Shown here: positions 29,811 to 40,279 of the stretch, in pieces
How positions within the stretch are numbered: the stretch's first letter is position 1
How the letters are laid out: every line of letters begins with the position of its first letter
From: Nitrospirales bacterium
Lineage (GTDB): Bacteria > Nitrospirota > Nitrospiria > Nitrospirales > UBA8639
Length of the DNA: 64,000 bases
Reading direction: 5' to 3'
Assembly (NCBI GenBank): GCA_029261255.1
Contig: JAJDBQ010000093.1
Location: 1-64,000, forward strand
Program-made: the position numbers and the translations under genes
Notes under the pieces: generated by a model
Seen by the model: the letters and a program-made list of their open reading frames with translations, nothing else
What the model was told of the DNA's origin: nothing
Databases searched by the model: none

Positions 29811-31918
29811 TGACTATGAGTTTCTTCAGGAACATTGGTATCACGAGCAAAATGGTTTCGATTCTTGTCTTCTTTTCGCTTATACCTTTGAGTGTTCAAG
29901 TCTATTCACTCTATGAGACTGTCGGAATTTTGGAAGACGGTGTAGGTGTACAATATCAGACTGTGGCGGAAGGTCTCTCCCAGAACCTCGAACACTTTCT
30001 CGGTGAGCGGTCAGATGATGCTCGGAGTATGAGTCGGAATCGTATTTTTCAAGACCGAACATTGTGGTATCAGCCTGGGAACGTCTCGAATGAATTGGTG
30101 CAAGTCCTCAATGAATATGTTCAGACATCCGGGGCCTATTCTTTAATCCAGGTGGTTGATCGTGAAGGGCAACTGATTGCTGTGAATGACCGAGATAGTC
30201 ATGGCCAAACGGTTGCGACGGAAGGGTTGTACGCAAAAAATTATCGTTCAACAACGTGGTTCCAAGCGCTTCAACAGCAAGGAGGGGAGGGAGGTTCCAA
30301 CGGGGCCGTCTCTTCTTCTCTTAGTCGTTCAGATGTGTTTGTGGAAGATGTGGCCGTTGATCGAGATGTCAAAGCCATGTTCCCCAACGAGACTGGTTTG
30401 ACAATCGGTTTGTCCGTTCCTCTCTACGACCGTGGTGTTGTGGTCGGTTATTGGACTCAACGTTTGAAATATTCCATGGTTGAGAAGATCGTTCAAGAAG
30501 CCTATCAAGGTTTGAAAAATTCTGGTTTTCCTGGCGCTGAATTGACCTTACAAAATGGCCAAGGGTTTACGATCTTAGAATATGCTCCTGTTGTCCATCA
30601 GCATGAAGACGTGGTTCATGATCTTGCCAATGTGTTGTTTCAAACCAACCTTGCTCAACTTGGTTTAGACGCCGCGCAATCGGCTGTACAGGGGAAATCT
30701 GGTAATTCGCGGACCTTTCACCCAGGTAAGCAGGGTATCCAGGTCATTGGATTTAGTCATCTCAATGATGGCAAAGGGTTTCAGGGATTACACTGGTCCA
30801 TTCTTGTGCAAATTCCAGAGGAAGAAGCCCTCCAACAAATTGGTGAAATTACGAATAAAACACTGCTAGAAATGTTTCTTGGTTTGCTGATAGTCATTCC
30901 CATCGGAGTCTTCATGGGGAGAAAAGTGGTTAGTCGACTAAAACCATTTTGGGAAGTCGCAACCAAAGCCGCAGAAGGGGATCTGACTCATCGAGTTCAG
31001 GTGACGACGCAAGATGAGCTGGGGCAAATGGGAGACGCGTTGAATCACTTATTGGACCAATTGAATGGCATGCTTCTGCAAACTAAGGATGTGGCCCATT
31101 CATTATCCCAAGCTTCGGATCAGTTGTCTGTTGTCGGACATCAAGTAGTGCTAGTGAGTCAATCTTCAGTCAATCAAGCCACGCAGGTGGCCGCGTCTGT
31201 TGAGGAAATGGCTTCGACGGCAGGGGATATGGCTAGAAGCACACAGGGGTTAGCTTCCACGGCGACTGAGGTGAATGAATCAGCTGTGCGAGGGGGAGAA
31301 ATCGTGTCATCTTCCATTAATGGAATGGAATCGGTTTCGAGTCGTATGCAGGAATCTGCGAGTCGAATTCAAACGTTAGGACAACGCTCTCAAGAGATTG
31401 GGGATATTATTGGTGTCATTGAAGATATTGCAGAGCAGACGAATCTCTTAGCTTTGAATGCGGCCATTGAGGCTGCGAGGGCTGGAGACCAAGGTCGAGG
31501 CTTTGCTGTCGTGGCAGACGAAGTGCGGAAATTGGCTGAGCGAACCGGGAAAGCGACCAAGGAAATCGCGACAGTCATTGAATCGGTCCAAAAAGGAACA
31601 AATGAAGCTGTCCAGTCAATGGAAGCTGGCACTCAAGAAACGCATTCTGGAATGGCGTTGGCTCGAGAGGCGGGTATTCGTCTGACAGAAATTGTGGATG
31701 GTGTTCAACGAGTGGTGGGTATGATTAAGCATTTTGCAGAGTCGACGCAGCAACAGTCAGATGTTTCTGGGCAATTGTCATCCAGCATTCATCAGGTCGC
31801 GCAATTGAGCCAAGAAAATGAAGGACATGTTCAGGGTGTGGCCACGGCCACACAACATTTTGCCGGATTAGCGGCAGACTTACAGGCCTCTCTCAGTCGG
31901 TTTAAATTAAAAGTATAA
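29807..31918 (+). CDS. Methyl-accepting chemotaxis protein with dCache-like periplasmic domain
   Basis: TM, periplasmic domain, TM, HAMP, and MCP hairpin [38 protein letters not shown]. Confidence 0.92.
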   Translation: MMTMSFFRNIGITSKMVSILVFFSLIPLSVQVYSLYETVGILEDGVGVQYQTVAEGLSQNLEHFLGERSDDARSMSRNRIFQDRTLWYQPGNVSNELVQVLNEYVQTSGAYSLIQVVDREGQLIAVNDRDSHGQTVATEGLYAKNYRSTTWFQALQQQGGEGGSNGAVSSSLSRSDVFVEDVAVDRDVKAMFPNETGLTIGLSVPLYDRGVVVGYWTQRLKYSMVEKIVQEAYQGLKNSGFPGAELTLQNGQGFTILEYAPVVHQHEDVVHDLANVLFQTNLAQLGLDAAQSAVQGKSGNSRTFHPGKQGIQVIGFSHLNDGKGFQGLHWSILVQIPEEEALQQIGEITNKTLLEMFLGLLIVIPIGVFMGRKVVSRLKPFWEVATKAAEGDLTHRVQVTTQDELGQMGDALNHLLDQLNGMLLQTKDVAHSLSQASDQLSVVGHQVVLVSQSSVNQATQVAASVEEMASTAGDMARSTQGLASTATEVNESAVRGGEIVSSSINGMESVSSRMQESASRIQTLGQRSQEIGDIIGVIEDIAEQTNLLALNAAIEAARAGDQGRGFAVVADEVRKLAERTGKATKEIATVIESVQKGTNEAVQSMEAGTQETHSGMALAREAGIRLTEIVDGVQRVVGMIKHFAESTQQQSDVSGQLSSSIHQVAQLSQENEGHVQGVATATQHFAGLAADLQASLSRFKLKV

Positions 31919-31963
31919 GGCGGTTGGCGTCGTGTCGATGATATTTTTTAGCAGGGAGCTCAT

Positions 31964-33640
31964 ATGAGAAATTTACGAATTGGACCAAAATTTGTGTTGT
32001 CACTAGGTATGTTGGCAACGCTCTTACTCGTCTGTGGCCTTTGGGGTATTTATCAGCAAGAAGAGGGGCGTTTGCGATCGTCTTTGGATGAACAAGGCAA
32101 AACGATTCAATCGCAAATTGAAATCACACGAGCCTATATCGCAAAAAATTATGTCGGAAAGATGAAGAAGTCTTCTTTCGGATCGCAGCTGCATGTGGCC
32201 CGTAATCACGAACAAGATCCGGTTGCTATTCCTTTTCCTGCCACGGCGACTCAAGAAATTGGTCGAGAACTTGCTGCTCAAGGTGTCTATCAAGCTCGCT
32301 TGGTCAGCGCACAGCCCATGAACCCAGCCAATGCTCCTGAGAATGCTTTTGAAGCTTCGGCCATGAAACTGATCAATGAAGGAGCCGATAGTGTCAGCGA
32401 TGTTCAAGTCGTGAATGGTGTCCCAACATTTTTTCGAGCGAGTGCTGATCGGGCATCGGTTCAGGCTTGTGTCAATTGTCATGCAGGGAAAAACTTGGGT
32501 GATGTGATTGGTATGCTCTCTGTCGCAATTCCTATGACGAAAGCCCAGGCTTCTATGCAGAGTTCGGTGATGTTTTCAGGCTTGTGGATGATGGCAATCC
32601 TTGGAATCTTTCTGTTGGCCGTGTATTGGTTGATTCATCTATTTGTGTTGAACCCACTTCATGCCTTAACGGCCATCTCACATGATATTGCTGAAGGCGA
32701 TGGCGATTTAACGAAGCGCGTTCCGGTTGGCAGTGGTTCGGATGAAATTAGTGGATTAGCCCGTGACTTAAATTTATTTATTCAGAAAATGCATGGTGCG
32801 CTTTCTTTGGTGAGTCAGGCAACGAATCGATTAGCGACATCCTCCATTGAATTATCATCAACGGCTGACCATGTGGCGCGAGCCGCAGAAGGGCAGGAAG
32901 CACGTGCGGTTCAATCGGCATCGGCTGTTGAAGAGATGACCATGACCGCTGGTGAGGTCGCACGTAATTCGACGGAGGCTGCACGCATTGCCCAAGAAAC
33001 GGCAGAGACCGCACGTAACGGGCAAGCAGTCATGACGCAGACAGTGTCAGGCATGCAGCAAGTTTCAGAAGCCGTTGTTCAAGCCGCCAATATCATTACG
33101 ACCTTAGGACGGTCATCGGATCAAATCGGAGAAATTGTCAGAGTCATCGAAGACATTGCTGATCAAACAAATTTATTAGCCCTCAATGCTGCGATTGAGG
33201 CAGCTCGAGCTGGAGAGCAAGGGCGAGGTTTTGCCGTGGTGGCTGATGAAGTGCGGAAGCTCGCGGAGCGCACAACAAAAGCCACGAAGGAAATTGGGGA
33301 TATGATTCGACAAATCCAACAGGATACCAAAAGTGCTGTGTCTTCAATGGATCAGGGAACCAATCAGGTCGGCCATGGGGTTGAATTAGCGAACAAGACC
33401 GGAGAAACTCTTTCAACCATCCATTCGATGATCAATTCGACCGCAGACATGATTCAGCAAATTGCCAGTGCGGCTGAAGAGCAATCCAGTGCATCCCGAC
33501 AAATTGCGGGTGATTTGGAATCCATGACACAGACGACTCGCGAAACGTCTAGCGGCATAGCCGATTCAGCGAAAGCGTGTCATGAGCTCAATTCGTTAGC
33601 GGGAGATCTACAGAAAACGGTGCGTGCGTTTAAAGTGTAG
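31964..33640 (+). CDS. Methyl-accepting chemotaxis protein with DUF3365/Tll0287-like haem domain
   Basis: CVNCHAGK haem motif in periplasmic domain; HAMP; MCP hairpin. Confidence 0.92.
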   Translation: MRNLRIGPKFVLSLGMLATLLLVCGLWGIYQQEEGRLRSSLDEQGKTIQSQIEITRAYIAKNYVGKMKKSSFGSQLHVARNHEQDPVAIPFPATATQEIGRELAAQGVYQARLVSAQPMNPANAPENAFEASAMKLINEGADSVSDVQVVNGVPTFFRASADRASVQACVNCHAGKNLGDVIGMLSVAIPMTKAQASMQSSVMFSGLWMMAILGIFLLAVYWLIHLFVLNPLHALTAISHDIAEGDGDLTKRVPVGSGSDEISGLARDLNLFIQKMHGALSLVSQATNRLATSSIELSSTADHVARAAEGQEARAVQSASAVEEMTMTAGEVARNSTEAARIAQETAETARNGQAVMTQTVSGMQQVSEAVVQAANIITTLGRSSDQIGEIVRVIEDIADQTNLLALNAAIEAARAGEQGRGFAVVADEVRKLAERTTKATKEIGDMIRQIQQDTKSAVSSMDQGTNQVGHGVELANKTGETLSTIHSMINSTADMIQQIASAAEEQSSASRQIAGDLESMTQTTRETSSGIADSAKACHELNSLAGDLQKTVRAFKV

Positions 33641-33644
33641 TAAG

Positions 33645-33772
33645 ACGTGGGATGTAAGCAGTGAGAAGGGAAAAGCGAGAAGAATGGGAAAGGGAGAAGC
33701 GAGAAGTAAGCACAAGCCGATCTTTTCTTGTGCTTCTATACATCTCACTTCTCTCTTCTTTCAAGCTTCAGG
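33645..33772. repeat. Intergenic repeat, GTGAGAAG variant
   Basis: cagtgagaagggaaaagcgagaag ... gagaagcgagaagtaagcacaag ... cttgtgcttctatacatctcacttctctcttc. Confidence 0.75.
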
Positions 33773-34027
33773 AGACGACGGAGCTTCAGGCGGTGTTGAA
33801 GAAGAAGGTGGAAGTTGTTTTTGTTGATTCACTGTTTTTTCGAGCAAACCCACCGAATCCTTTAACAAATCTGCCGCACAGGTCAAGGTGACATGCAGCT
33901 GTTTCCATGCGTCATCCCAACGTTCTTCGCGTTGAAGGTTCTGAAAACGCTGATGCTGTTCTTGCAGAATGGCTTTCTTTGCATCAAGCATCAATCGGTC
34001 TGCTTGGACACTGGCTGGTCTGTCCAT
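33761..34027 (-). CDS. Hypothetical small protein, the only minus-strand gene candidate
   Basis: 88 aa, charged and probably helical; on the minus strand aaaggaaaattatt precedes ATG; no plus-strand gene competes for the region. Confidence 0.55.
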   Translation of the reverse strand: MDRPASVQADRLMLDAKKAILQEQHQRFQNLQREERWDDAWKQLHVTLTCAADLLKDSVGLLEKTVNQQKQLPPSSSTPPEAPSSPEA

Positions 34028-34141
34028 AATAATTTTCCTTTATGAAGATCAATAAACGAATAATGTTTTTACAGTATCAGAGTGGAGATTCCGGTCACAA
34101 GAATCTAATCGGTGGATTTGATGAAGAATACATGAAGTTTT

Positions 34142-35365
34142 GTGAGGTTAATGCTCATTCGTGCGATACGAATTGAGCATGAATCAACATTGATGCACCT
34201 CATTGAGCAAACAGGCCAGCCTATTCGAGTCCTTGTGGTTGATGATTCGACTTTTATGAGAAATATGCTCTCCATGATGCTAAGGAAATGTACAGATATT
34301 GATGTCGTGGGGACAGCAATGAATGGTCATGATGCGATTAACCAAGCTCATCGACTTCAGCCTGATGTGATGACATTAGACATTGAAATGCCAGACATGA
34401 ATGGATTAGAAGTCCTCGATTACATGATGGCTGAGCACCCGCTTCCTATCATCATGGTGAGCGCTTTGACAGAGGAGGGCGCTGATGTGACATTGCGTGC
34501 CCTTGAGCGTGGAGCTGTTAATTTTATTACCAAACCAATGAATCAGGCCTCATCTGAGATACGGGTACTCGAAGGATTACTGCAGAGCAAAGTTCGGGAA
34601 GCGTTTCAGACGCGGCATCGTTTTCCGCCCATGGCGCACACAGGCATTCAACCGAAGAGAGGAAAGGCTGGTGTCGTCCTTGAAGTGGATGCGAGGACTG
34701 TATCAGAGGCATTTACGAAACGATCAGAAAGCAATCTGCCGAAGACACTCGATGAGACGGTGAAGGTCACGGAGTTTCCCCTTGTGGTGATTGGGGCATC
34801 GACCGGTGGCCCGAATCTTTTGTTCTCCATCCTTCGAGATCTCCCTTCATTATTTCCCGCTGCAGTGTTAATTGTGCAGCATATGCCAAAGTTTTTCACT
34901 AAAGTGTTTGCTGAAAATTTACATGCTGTTGCCGCATTTCCTGTTCATGAGGCAGAAGATGGAGTTGCGCTACAACCTGGAGTCGGCTTCGTGGTTCCGG
35001 GTGATCAACATGCTGTGATCATTCGTGATGGAGATGGTTGTCCAAGGATTCAGTTTGTCTCGGACTCAGGCGAGTATCCTTACCGCCCGTCAATCGACTG
35101 CACCATGATTTCAGCAGCCGAACAGTTTGGGCCAAATCTGGTTGGCCTGGTGGTTACAGGTATGGGCAATGATGGACTGATGGGCAGTCAAAAAATTAAA
35201 GACGAGGGTGGAACAGTGTTGGTGCAAAATGAAGCCACCTCATTGATCTATGGCATGCCTCGAGCTGTGGCTGAGGCAGGTCTCGCAGATGCAGTTTTGC
35301 CGGATGTACAAATAGCGGCGAATTTGGTGGAGGCAGTGGGTTCGTCTTGCGAAGCTAATCGGTAG
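34142..35365 (+). CDS. cheB: Protein-glutamate methylesterase CheB (copy 3)
   Basis: VVDDSTFMRNML; GASTGGPNLL; VQHMPKFFT; GMGNDG. Exact start uncertain. Confidence 0.94.
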   Translation: MRLMLIRAIRIEHESTLMHLIEQTGQPIRVLVVDDSTFMRNMLSMMLRKCTDIDVVGTAMNGHDAINQAHRLQPDVMTLDIEMPDMNGLEVLDYMMAEHPLPIIMVSALTEEGADVTLRALERGAVNFITKPMNQASSEIRVLEGLLQSKVREAFQTRHRFPPMAHTGIQPKRGKAGVVLEVDARTVSEAFTKRSESNLPKTLDETVKVTEFPLVVIGASTGGPNLLFSILRDLPSLFPAAVLIVQHMPKFFTKVFAENLHAVAAFPVHEAEDGVALQPGVGFVVPGDQHAVIIRDGDGCPRIQFVSDSGEYPYRPSIDCTMISAAEQFGPNLVGLVVTGMGNDGLMGSQKIKDEGGTVLVQNEATSLIYGMPRAVAEAGLADAVLPDVQIAANLVEAVGSSCEANR

Positions 35366-35442
35366 TTAGCAATCGAACTCAAGAGTTTTTAGAGGATTTA
35401 GCACATCTCGTTGAGAGATGAGCCTGAAAAAGGGAGTACGTC

Positions 35443-35931
35443 ATGACGAATGCTATAACAAACACTGTACCTCATGGCGACGTCTACGAGGGAACTGGGG
35501 AAGTCTTACAACTCGTCAGTTTTCAGTTAGGCCCTGAGGAGTATGCTATTGACATTCTAGGAGTGCAAGAAATTATTCGTGTCGTAGAAATCACCGCAGT
35601 CCCCAATGCTCCGCACTTTGTTGAGGGAGTGGTGAATCTTCGTGGCAAGGTCATTCCGATCATTAGTTTGCGTACCCGTTTAGGGTTGTGCACGGAAGAG
35701 CCTACCAAGGATACACGAATTGTGGTTGTGGAAGTGGGGCGATTAATATTGGGTTTTATTGTGGACTACGTCGAAGAGGTGTTGCGGTTGCCAGCAGAAT
35801 ATATTGAGCCACCTACGTCTGCTGGTGGTGGTGGATCCGCTGACTATCATAAGGGTGTGGGGCGTGTGGACGGACGTTTGTTGATTCTGTTGGATCTGGA
35901 ATTGTTATTTGGCATTGAGGCTGTCAGTTAA
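35443..35931 (+). CDS. cheW: Chemotaxis coupling protein CheW (copy 2)
   Basis: FQLGPEEYAIDILGVQEIIR; VEGVVNLRGKVIPIISLRTRLGL. Confidence 0.94.
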   Translation: MTNAITNTVPHGDVYEGTGEVLQLVSFQLGPEEYAIDILGVQEIIRVVEITAVPNAPHFVEGVVNLRGKVIPIISLRTRLGLCTEEPTKDTRIVVVEVGRLILGFIVDYVEEVLRLPAEYIEPPTSAGGGGSADYHKGVGRVDGRLLILLDLELLFGIEAVS

Positions 35932-35946
35932 GCAAAGACGAACCGT

Positions 35947-36705
35947 ATGGATATTTTATCAATAGCCGGTATCCTTATCTCTATTGTGGCCATTGTTGGA
36001 GGTCAGCATCTAGAAGGTGGTCATTTGAGTTCCATTATTCAAGGGACGGCCTTTCTGATTGTGTTTGGGGGAACTTTAGGTGCCGTGATGCTTCAGTTTC
36101 CGCTCTCCATTTTTATGAAATCGCTAGGGGCCGCAAGTATGGTGTTCGGCAATGTGAGTGTGGATATGAAAGGGGTAATTTCCCAAGTTGTGGAGTTATC
36201 CAATGTCAGTCGCAAGCAAGGGCTCTTGGCCTTAGAGGGACAGATGAAGAATATTGCTGATCCGTTTATGGCGAAAGGGGTTCAATTAGTTGTGGATGGC
36301 ACAGAACCCCCTAAAATACGAGAAATTCTTGAAGTCGAAGTGAGTGTACTTGAAGATGAATACACGTCCTATGCAAAAGTATACGAAGCGTTTGGAGGCT
36401 ATGCACCGTGCGTTGGGATCATTGGGGCCGTGTTAGGGTTAATACATGTGATGGAGAATCTCGCTGACCCGTCCGCGTTAGGTGGTGGTATTGCAGTGGC
36501 CTTTGTGGCGACGGTGTATGGGGTGGGGATGGCCAATCTCCTCTTTCTGCCCATGGGGAGTAAAATCAAAATCAAAGCCAAAGACGTGATTGCTGGAAAA
36601 TTAATGGTGGTTGAAGGACTTATGTGCGTGGCACAGGGAGAGAATCCTCGGATGATAGAAGAAAAGTTAAGTGGGTTCTTGCCGAGTACGGAGACAATGA
36701 GATAG
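35947..36705 (+). CDS. motA: Flagellar motor stator protein MotA
   Basis: MotA/TolQ/ExbB-like TM pattern; PCVGIIGAVLGLIHVMENL; GGGIAVAFVATVYGVGMANL. Confidence 0.93.
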   Translation: MDILSIAGILISIVAIVGGQHLEGGHLSSIIQGTAFLIVFGGTLGAVMLQFPLSIFMKSLGAASMVFGNVSVDMKGVISQVVELSNVSRKQGLLALEGQMKNIADPFMAKGVQLVVDGTEPPKIREILEVEVSVLEDEYTSYAKVYEAFGGYAPCVGIIGAVLGLIHVMENLADPSALGGGIAVAFVATVYGVGMANLLFLPMGSKIKIKAKDVIAGKLMVVEGLMCVAQGENPRMIEEKLSGFLPSTETMR

Positions 36706-36742
36706 TACCTGCCTGCTGTGTCGCTTCATCATATTTTGATTC

Positions 36743-37483
36743 ATGAAGAAAAAACACGAAGAACAGGAGAACCATGAGCGGTGGTTGGTCTCTTATGCCG
36801 ACTTTATCACCCTCCTGTTTGCTTTTTTTGTGGTGATGTATTCCGTGTCTTCAGTCAATGAGGGAAAATATCGTATCTTAAGTGATTCCCTTTCAGGTTC
36901 TTTCTCTAAGACAAAACCTGATGATGACCTTTCTATCCTGGATCTGCCGGTCACAAAAAGTAAGCCGTCAGTTGTGCAAGATCCTGCAAGTGCCAAAAAA
37001 AATGCTGAAGCCTTCCTGAATGTCGGTAATGCGATCGCTGCAGCCAAGGTTCCTGAAGGAGTGAAAGTGAATTCGACGGAACGAGGTCTCAGTATTCAGA
37101 TTGCGGATGATACGTTATTTAGAAGTGGTACATCGTCAATTAATCCAGAGATGCAAGAGTATCTCGATCTTATTACAGGGTTGGTCCGTAACCTTCCGAA
37201 TTTGATTGCGGTGGAAGGACATACAGATAATCAGCCCATTCACACCACTCAATTTCCCTCAAACTGGGATTTGTCCACGGCCCGAGCAAATGCCTTAATA
37301 CGGTATTTCACGGAACATCATAATTTACGATCCGATCGTTTTTCCTCGACCGGATTTGCTGGGACTCGTCCTCTTCATTCGAATTCGACTTCAGCAGGGC
37401 AAGCTTCAAATCGTCGTGTGGAGCTCATTGTGCTGCGTGACACTGATGCTGAAGCGACGACCTTTAATCCGTTCCTCCCATAA
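36743..37483 (+). CDS. motB: Flagellar motor stator protein MotB (OmpA-like C-terminus)
   Basis: RWLVSYADFITLLFAFFVVMYSVSSVN; VEGHTDNQPI. Confidence 0.95.
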   Translation: MKKKHEEQENHERWLVSYADFITLLFAFFVVMYSVSSVNEGKYRILSDSLSGSFSKTKPDDDLSILDLPVTKSKPSVVQDPASAKKNAEAFLNVGNAIAAAKVPEGVKVNSTERGLSIQIADDTLFRSGTSSINPEMQEYLDLITGLVRNLPNLIAVEGHTDNQPIHTTQFPSNWDLSTARANALIRYFTEHHNLRSDRFSSTGFAGTRPLHSNSTSAGQASNRRVELIVLRDTDAEATTFNPFLP

Positions 37484-37499
37484 AAATATCGAGAAAGTC

Positions 37500-37570
37500 A
37501 CGGTAGGCGTGAAGCGTAAGGCGTCAGGTCTATCTGTATTTCTCGTTGTCCGCTTTACCTCTTAGGTGTT
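37500..37570. repeat. Intergenic repeat, GTGAGGCG type
   Basis: cggtaggcgtgaagcgtaaggcgtcagg ... gtccgctttacctctta. Confidence 0.65.
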
Positions 37571-37806
37571 ACTCGAACTGTGACCCTCTTCATTTCTGAG
37601 TAGGCAGGTTTCTGCGTAGGTGGAAAGTTCTGCCGGTAGTCTGCAAGCGATTCTACAGAAAACCTGCATTCCTTCTCTTTCTTGAGATGCTCGTTTTCTA
37701 GGAAATATTACGAAAAGAGTGCATTTTTATCCTATTTGTAGGGGAACTCCAGGACATCGTGGTTCATGAGTTCATGCATTACGTGAAATTTCATTCAAGA
37801 ACTCAT

Positions 37807-37822
37807 TGGCATACGCGTTGCA
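37807..37822 (+). promoter_or_regulatory. Candidate sigma-54 promoter upstream of flgF
   Basis: TGGCATACGCGTTGCA; GG and GC dinucleotides at -24/-12 spacing (10 nt between). Confidence 0.65.
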
Positions 37823-37856
37823 CAAATGGATATGAACGCTTAGCAAGGAGGCAGCA

Positions 37857-38576
37857 ATGAATCGTGGTATTTATCCTCCCCTCGCAGGGGCCCTAGCACT
37901 TGAACGGCGATTGGAAGTCCTTTCCAATAATATTGGGAATTTACAAACAACAGGGTTCAAAAAAGACAAGCCAATTTTTGCCACGGTGCTCGGACAGACC
38001 TCTGGTCCTTCCGTTGCGGGAATCGATTTATTTCCCGTGATTGGCGGCTTGCCTGCAGATCGCTCTCAAGGCGCACTGGCTCATTCCGGGGCGCCGTTAG
38101 ATGTGGCGTTGCAGGGGGAGGGTTTCCTGGTCGCCAAGACTCCAGACGGACTACGCTATTTCCGTGGGGGAATACTGCAACGTAATGTCGATGGGAATTT
38201 AGTCACGCATCAAGGGGATCCTTTACTGGGTAAAAAAGGGCCAATAAAGGTGCCACCAGGAGAAATGACTATTGATAATCAGGGAAATGTCAGTGTGAAT
38301 AATGTGAGTGTGGATACGTTGCGACTTGAGAAAATTCCCGAGGGAGAAGAGACGTCAAAAGTCGGCAATTCGTATTGGACTGTTCCTAACAAATCTGCAC
38401 CAGCGCTCAACACCACGGTGCATCAAGGCATGTTGGAAAAATCAAATGTCAATCCTGCATTAGATATGGTGGAACTGATTAAAGTCACACGGGAGTATGA
38501 GCAAATGCAAAAAGCGATTAAAGCCATGGATGAGCTAGCGGGGCAGGCTATTCAAGCTTCTCGTGTGCAAGGGTAA
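37857..38576 (+). CDS. flgF: Flagellar basal-body rod protein, FlgF-like
   Basis: MNRGIYPPLAGALALERRLEVLSNNIGNLQTTGFKKD; C-terminal NVNPALDMVELIKVTREYEQMQKAI. Confidence 0.85.
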   Translation: MNRGIYPPLAGALALERRLEVLSNNIGNLQTTGFKKDKPIFATVLGQTSGPSVAGIDLFPVIGGLPADRSQGALAHSGAPLDVALQGEGFLVAKTPDGLRYFRGGILQRNVDGNLVTHQGDPLLGKKGPIKVPPGEMTIDNQGNVSVNNVSVDTLRLEKIPEGEETSKVGNSYWTVPNKSAPALNTTVHQGMLEKSNVNPALDMVELIKVTREYEQMQKAIKAMDELAGQAIQASRVQG

Positions 38577-38711
38577 GACGTAAAACGTGAGAAGTAAGGA
38601 GTGAGAAGTGAGATGAGAAAAATGAGATGCAATAGACGAGAAGATGAGGAAGTCATGAGCAGAATCTTTTCTGTTCTTGCCCATGACTTCTTACTTCTCA
38701 CTTCTTACTTG
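38576..38711. repeat. Intergenic repeat, GTGAGAAG variant
   Basis: gtgagaagtaaggagtgagaagtgag ... gaagtcatgagcagaa tcttttctgttcttgcccatgacttc ttacttctcacttcttac. Confidence 0.82.
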
Positions 38712-38740
38712 TTTGTGATTAGAAATAGAGAGGACCATTT

Positions 38741-39532
38741 ATGATTCGTGCTATGCATACGGCCTCAACAGGTATGGCTGCCCAACAACTTAATATCGAT
38801 ACGATTGCGAATAACTTGGCGAATGTGAATACCACTGGATTTAAGCGAAGTCGCGCAGAGTTTGCGGACTTGTTGTATCAAAAGACTCGGGTGCCGGGAG
38901 CTAGTTCGTCAAATGTTGGGGTGTTCCCAGTTGGGATACAGGTGGGACTTGGGACTCGGCCAGTCACGGTGTCTAAAGAATATGTTCAAGGAAGTTTAAA
39001 GCAAACATTCAATGAATTGGATATGGCCATTGATGGGGCTGGTTTTTTTCAAGTGCAACGTCCTGATGGGACGACCATGTATACTCGAGCAGGATCCTTT
39101 AAAAGTGATGCTAATGGAGCTATGGTGACTGGTGATGGGGATCAACTGATTCCTACGATTACAATTCCTCCTGGGACGTTGACGTTGAGCATCGGCCAAG
39201 ATGGCACGGTCTCCGCACTCACGGCTGGTTCGACTCAAGCCCAAACAGTGACGACTATACAATTAACCCGATTTAATAACCCAGCCGGATTGATTGCCCA
39301 AGGAAACAATTTGTTTACCGAGAGTGCAGCTTCCGGTTCGGCCGAACAGGGTACACCAGGTTTTTCCTCAGGATTTGGTTTAATTCAGCAAGGGTTCTTA
39401 GAAATCTCCAACGTCAATATTGCGGATGAAATGGTGAATATGATTGTGGCCCAACGTGCCTATGAACTGAATTCCAAAGCGATTCAAGCGGGCGATGACA
39501 TGATGCAAGTTGTCGGCTCATTGAGGCGGTAA
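38741..39532 (+). CDS. flgG: Flagellar distal rod protein FlgG
   Basis: MIRAMHTASTGMAAQQLNIDTIANNLANVNTTGFKRSRAEFADLLYQ. Confidence 0.96.
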   Translation: MIRAMHTASTGMAAQQLNIDTIANNLANVNTTGFKRSRAEFADLLYQKTRVPGASSSNVGVFPVGIQVGLGTRPVTVSKEYVQGSLKQTFNELDMAIDGAGFFQVQRPDGTTMYTRAGSFKSDANGAMVTGDGDQLIPTITIPPGTLTLSIGQDGTVSALTAGSTQAQTVTTIQLTRFNNPAGLIAQGNNLFTESAASGSAEQGTPGFSSGFGLIQQGFLEISNVNIADEMVNMIVAQRAYELNSKAIQAGDDMMQVVGSLRR

Positions 39533-39535
39533 CCG

Positions 39536-40279
39536 ATGAAGATGATGGTCTTGATAGGGTTGCTCATTGTTGGTGGATCATGGTGGCCGGAGGCGGACAA
39601 CGCTCTGGCCGCCAAATCTTCATCTGGGCGTGGAGAGAAGGAATTCATTCATGCTCGAGAATTTGAACGGGTTATTATATCTGAACTGGATCGCCAATAT
39701 GGAAGGGCAGGGCATCGCGTTAGTGTCCGGATCGTCTTTCCGAAAAAGCCTTTGCCCACGAAAGCAGGGAAACGTCATTTAGAACTTGAGAAAATATCAG
39801 GTGGTGCCAGGACAGGACGTCGTTCGTTTCGAGTCGGGTTGTACATCAATCGGCAATTTATCAAGACGATCAATGTCGTGGGAGAAGTTAAGGCAGAGGC
39901 CATGGTGATTACGCCTCGACGATGGATGAAACGAAATGAAGTCTTTTCGAAAGACGATGTGACGATTATGAGGGTGGCCATGCCTTCACTCACGCATGAT
40001 TTCATTCTTCATCAGGATGAAGTGCTGGGGAAACAAGTGCTTCGATCTCTGCCTCCACGACAACCCATTTCAAAAGCGATGGTCGATGATCCTCCAGTCG
40101 TGCGTAAAGGTGATCGCGTTATGATTGAAGTGCGGCAAGGCGGTCTGTTGGTTCAAGCCATTGGCTTAGCAAAAGCCACAGGTAAGTCAGGTGAGACAAT
40201 TCTTGTTGAGAATAAGAGTTCGGGTCGTAAAGTAATGGGTACCGTTGTGAGTGCTGGCCGAGTGGAGGTGGGATTTTGA
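39536..40279 (+). CDS. flgA: Flagella basal-body P-ring formation protein FlgA
   Basis: SAF-type domain: RRWMKRNEVFSKDDVTIMR, GKQVLRSLPPRQPISKAMV, VRKGDRVMIEV. Confidence 0.88.
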   Translation: MKMMVLIGLLIVGGSWWPEADNALAAKSSSGRGEKEFIHAREFERVIISELDRQYGRAGHRVSVRIVFPKKPLPTKAGKRHLELEKISGGARTGRRSFRVGLYINRQFIKTINVVGEVKAEAMVITPRRWMKRNEVFSKDDVTIMRVAMPSLTHDFILHQDEVLGKQVLRSLPPRQPISKAMVDDPPVVRKGDRVMIEVRQGGLLVQAIGLAKATGKSGETILVENKSSGRKVMGTVVSAGRVEVGF

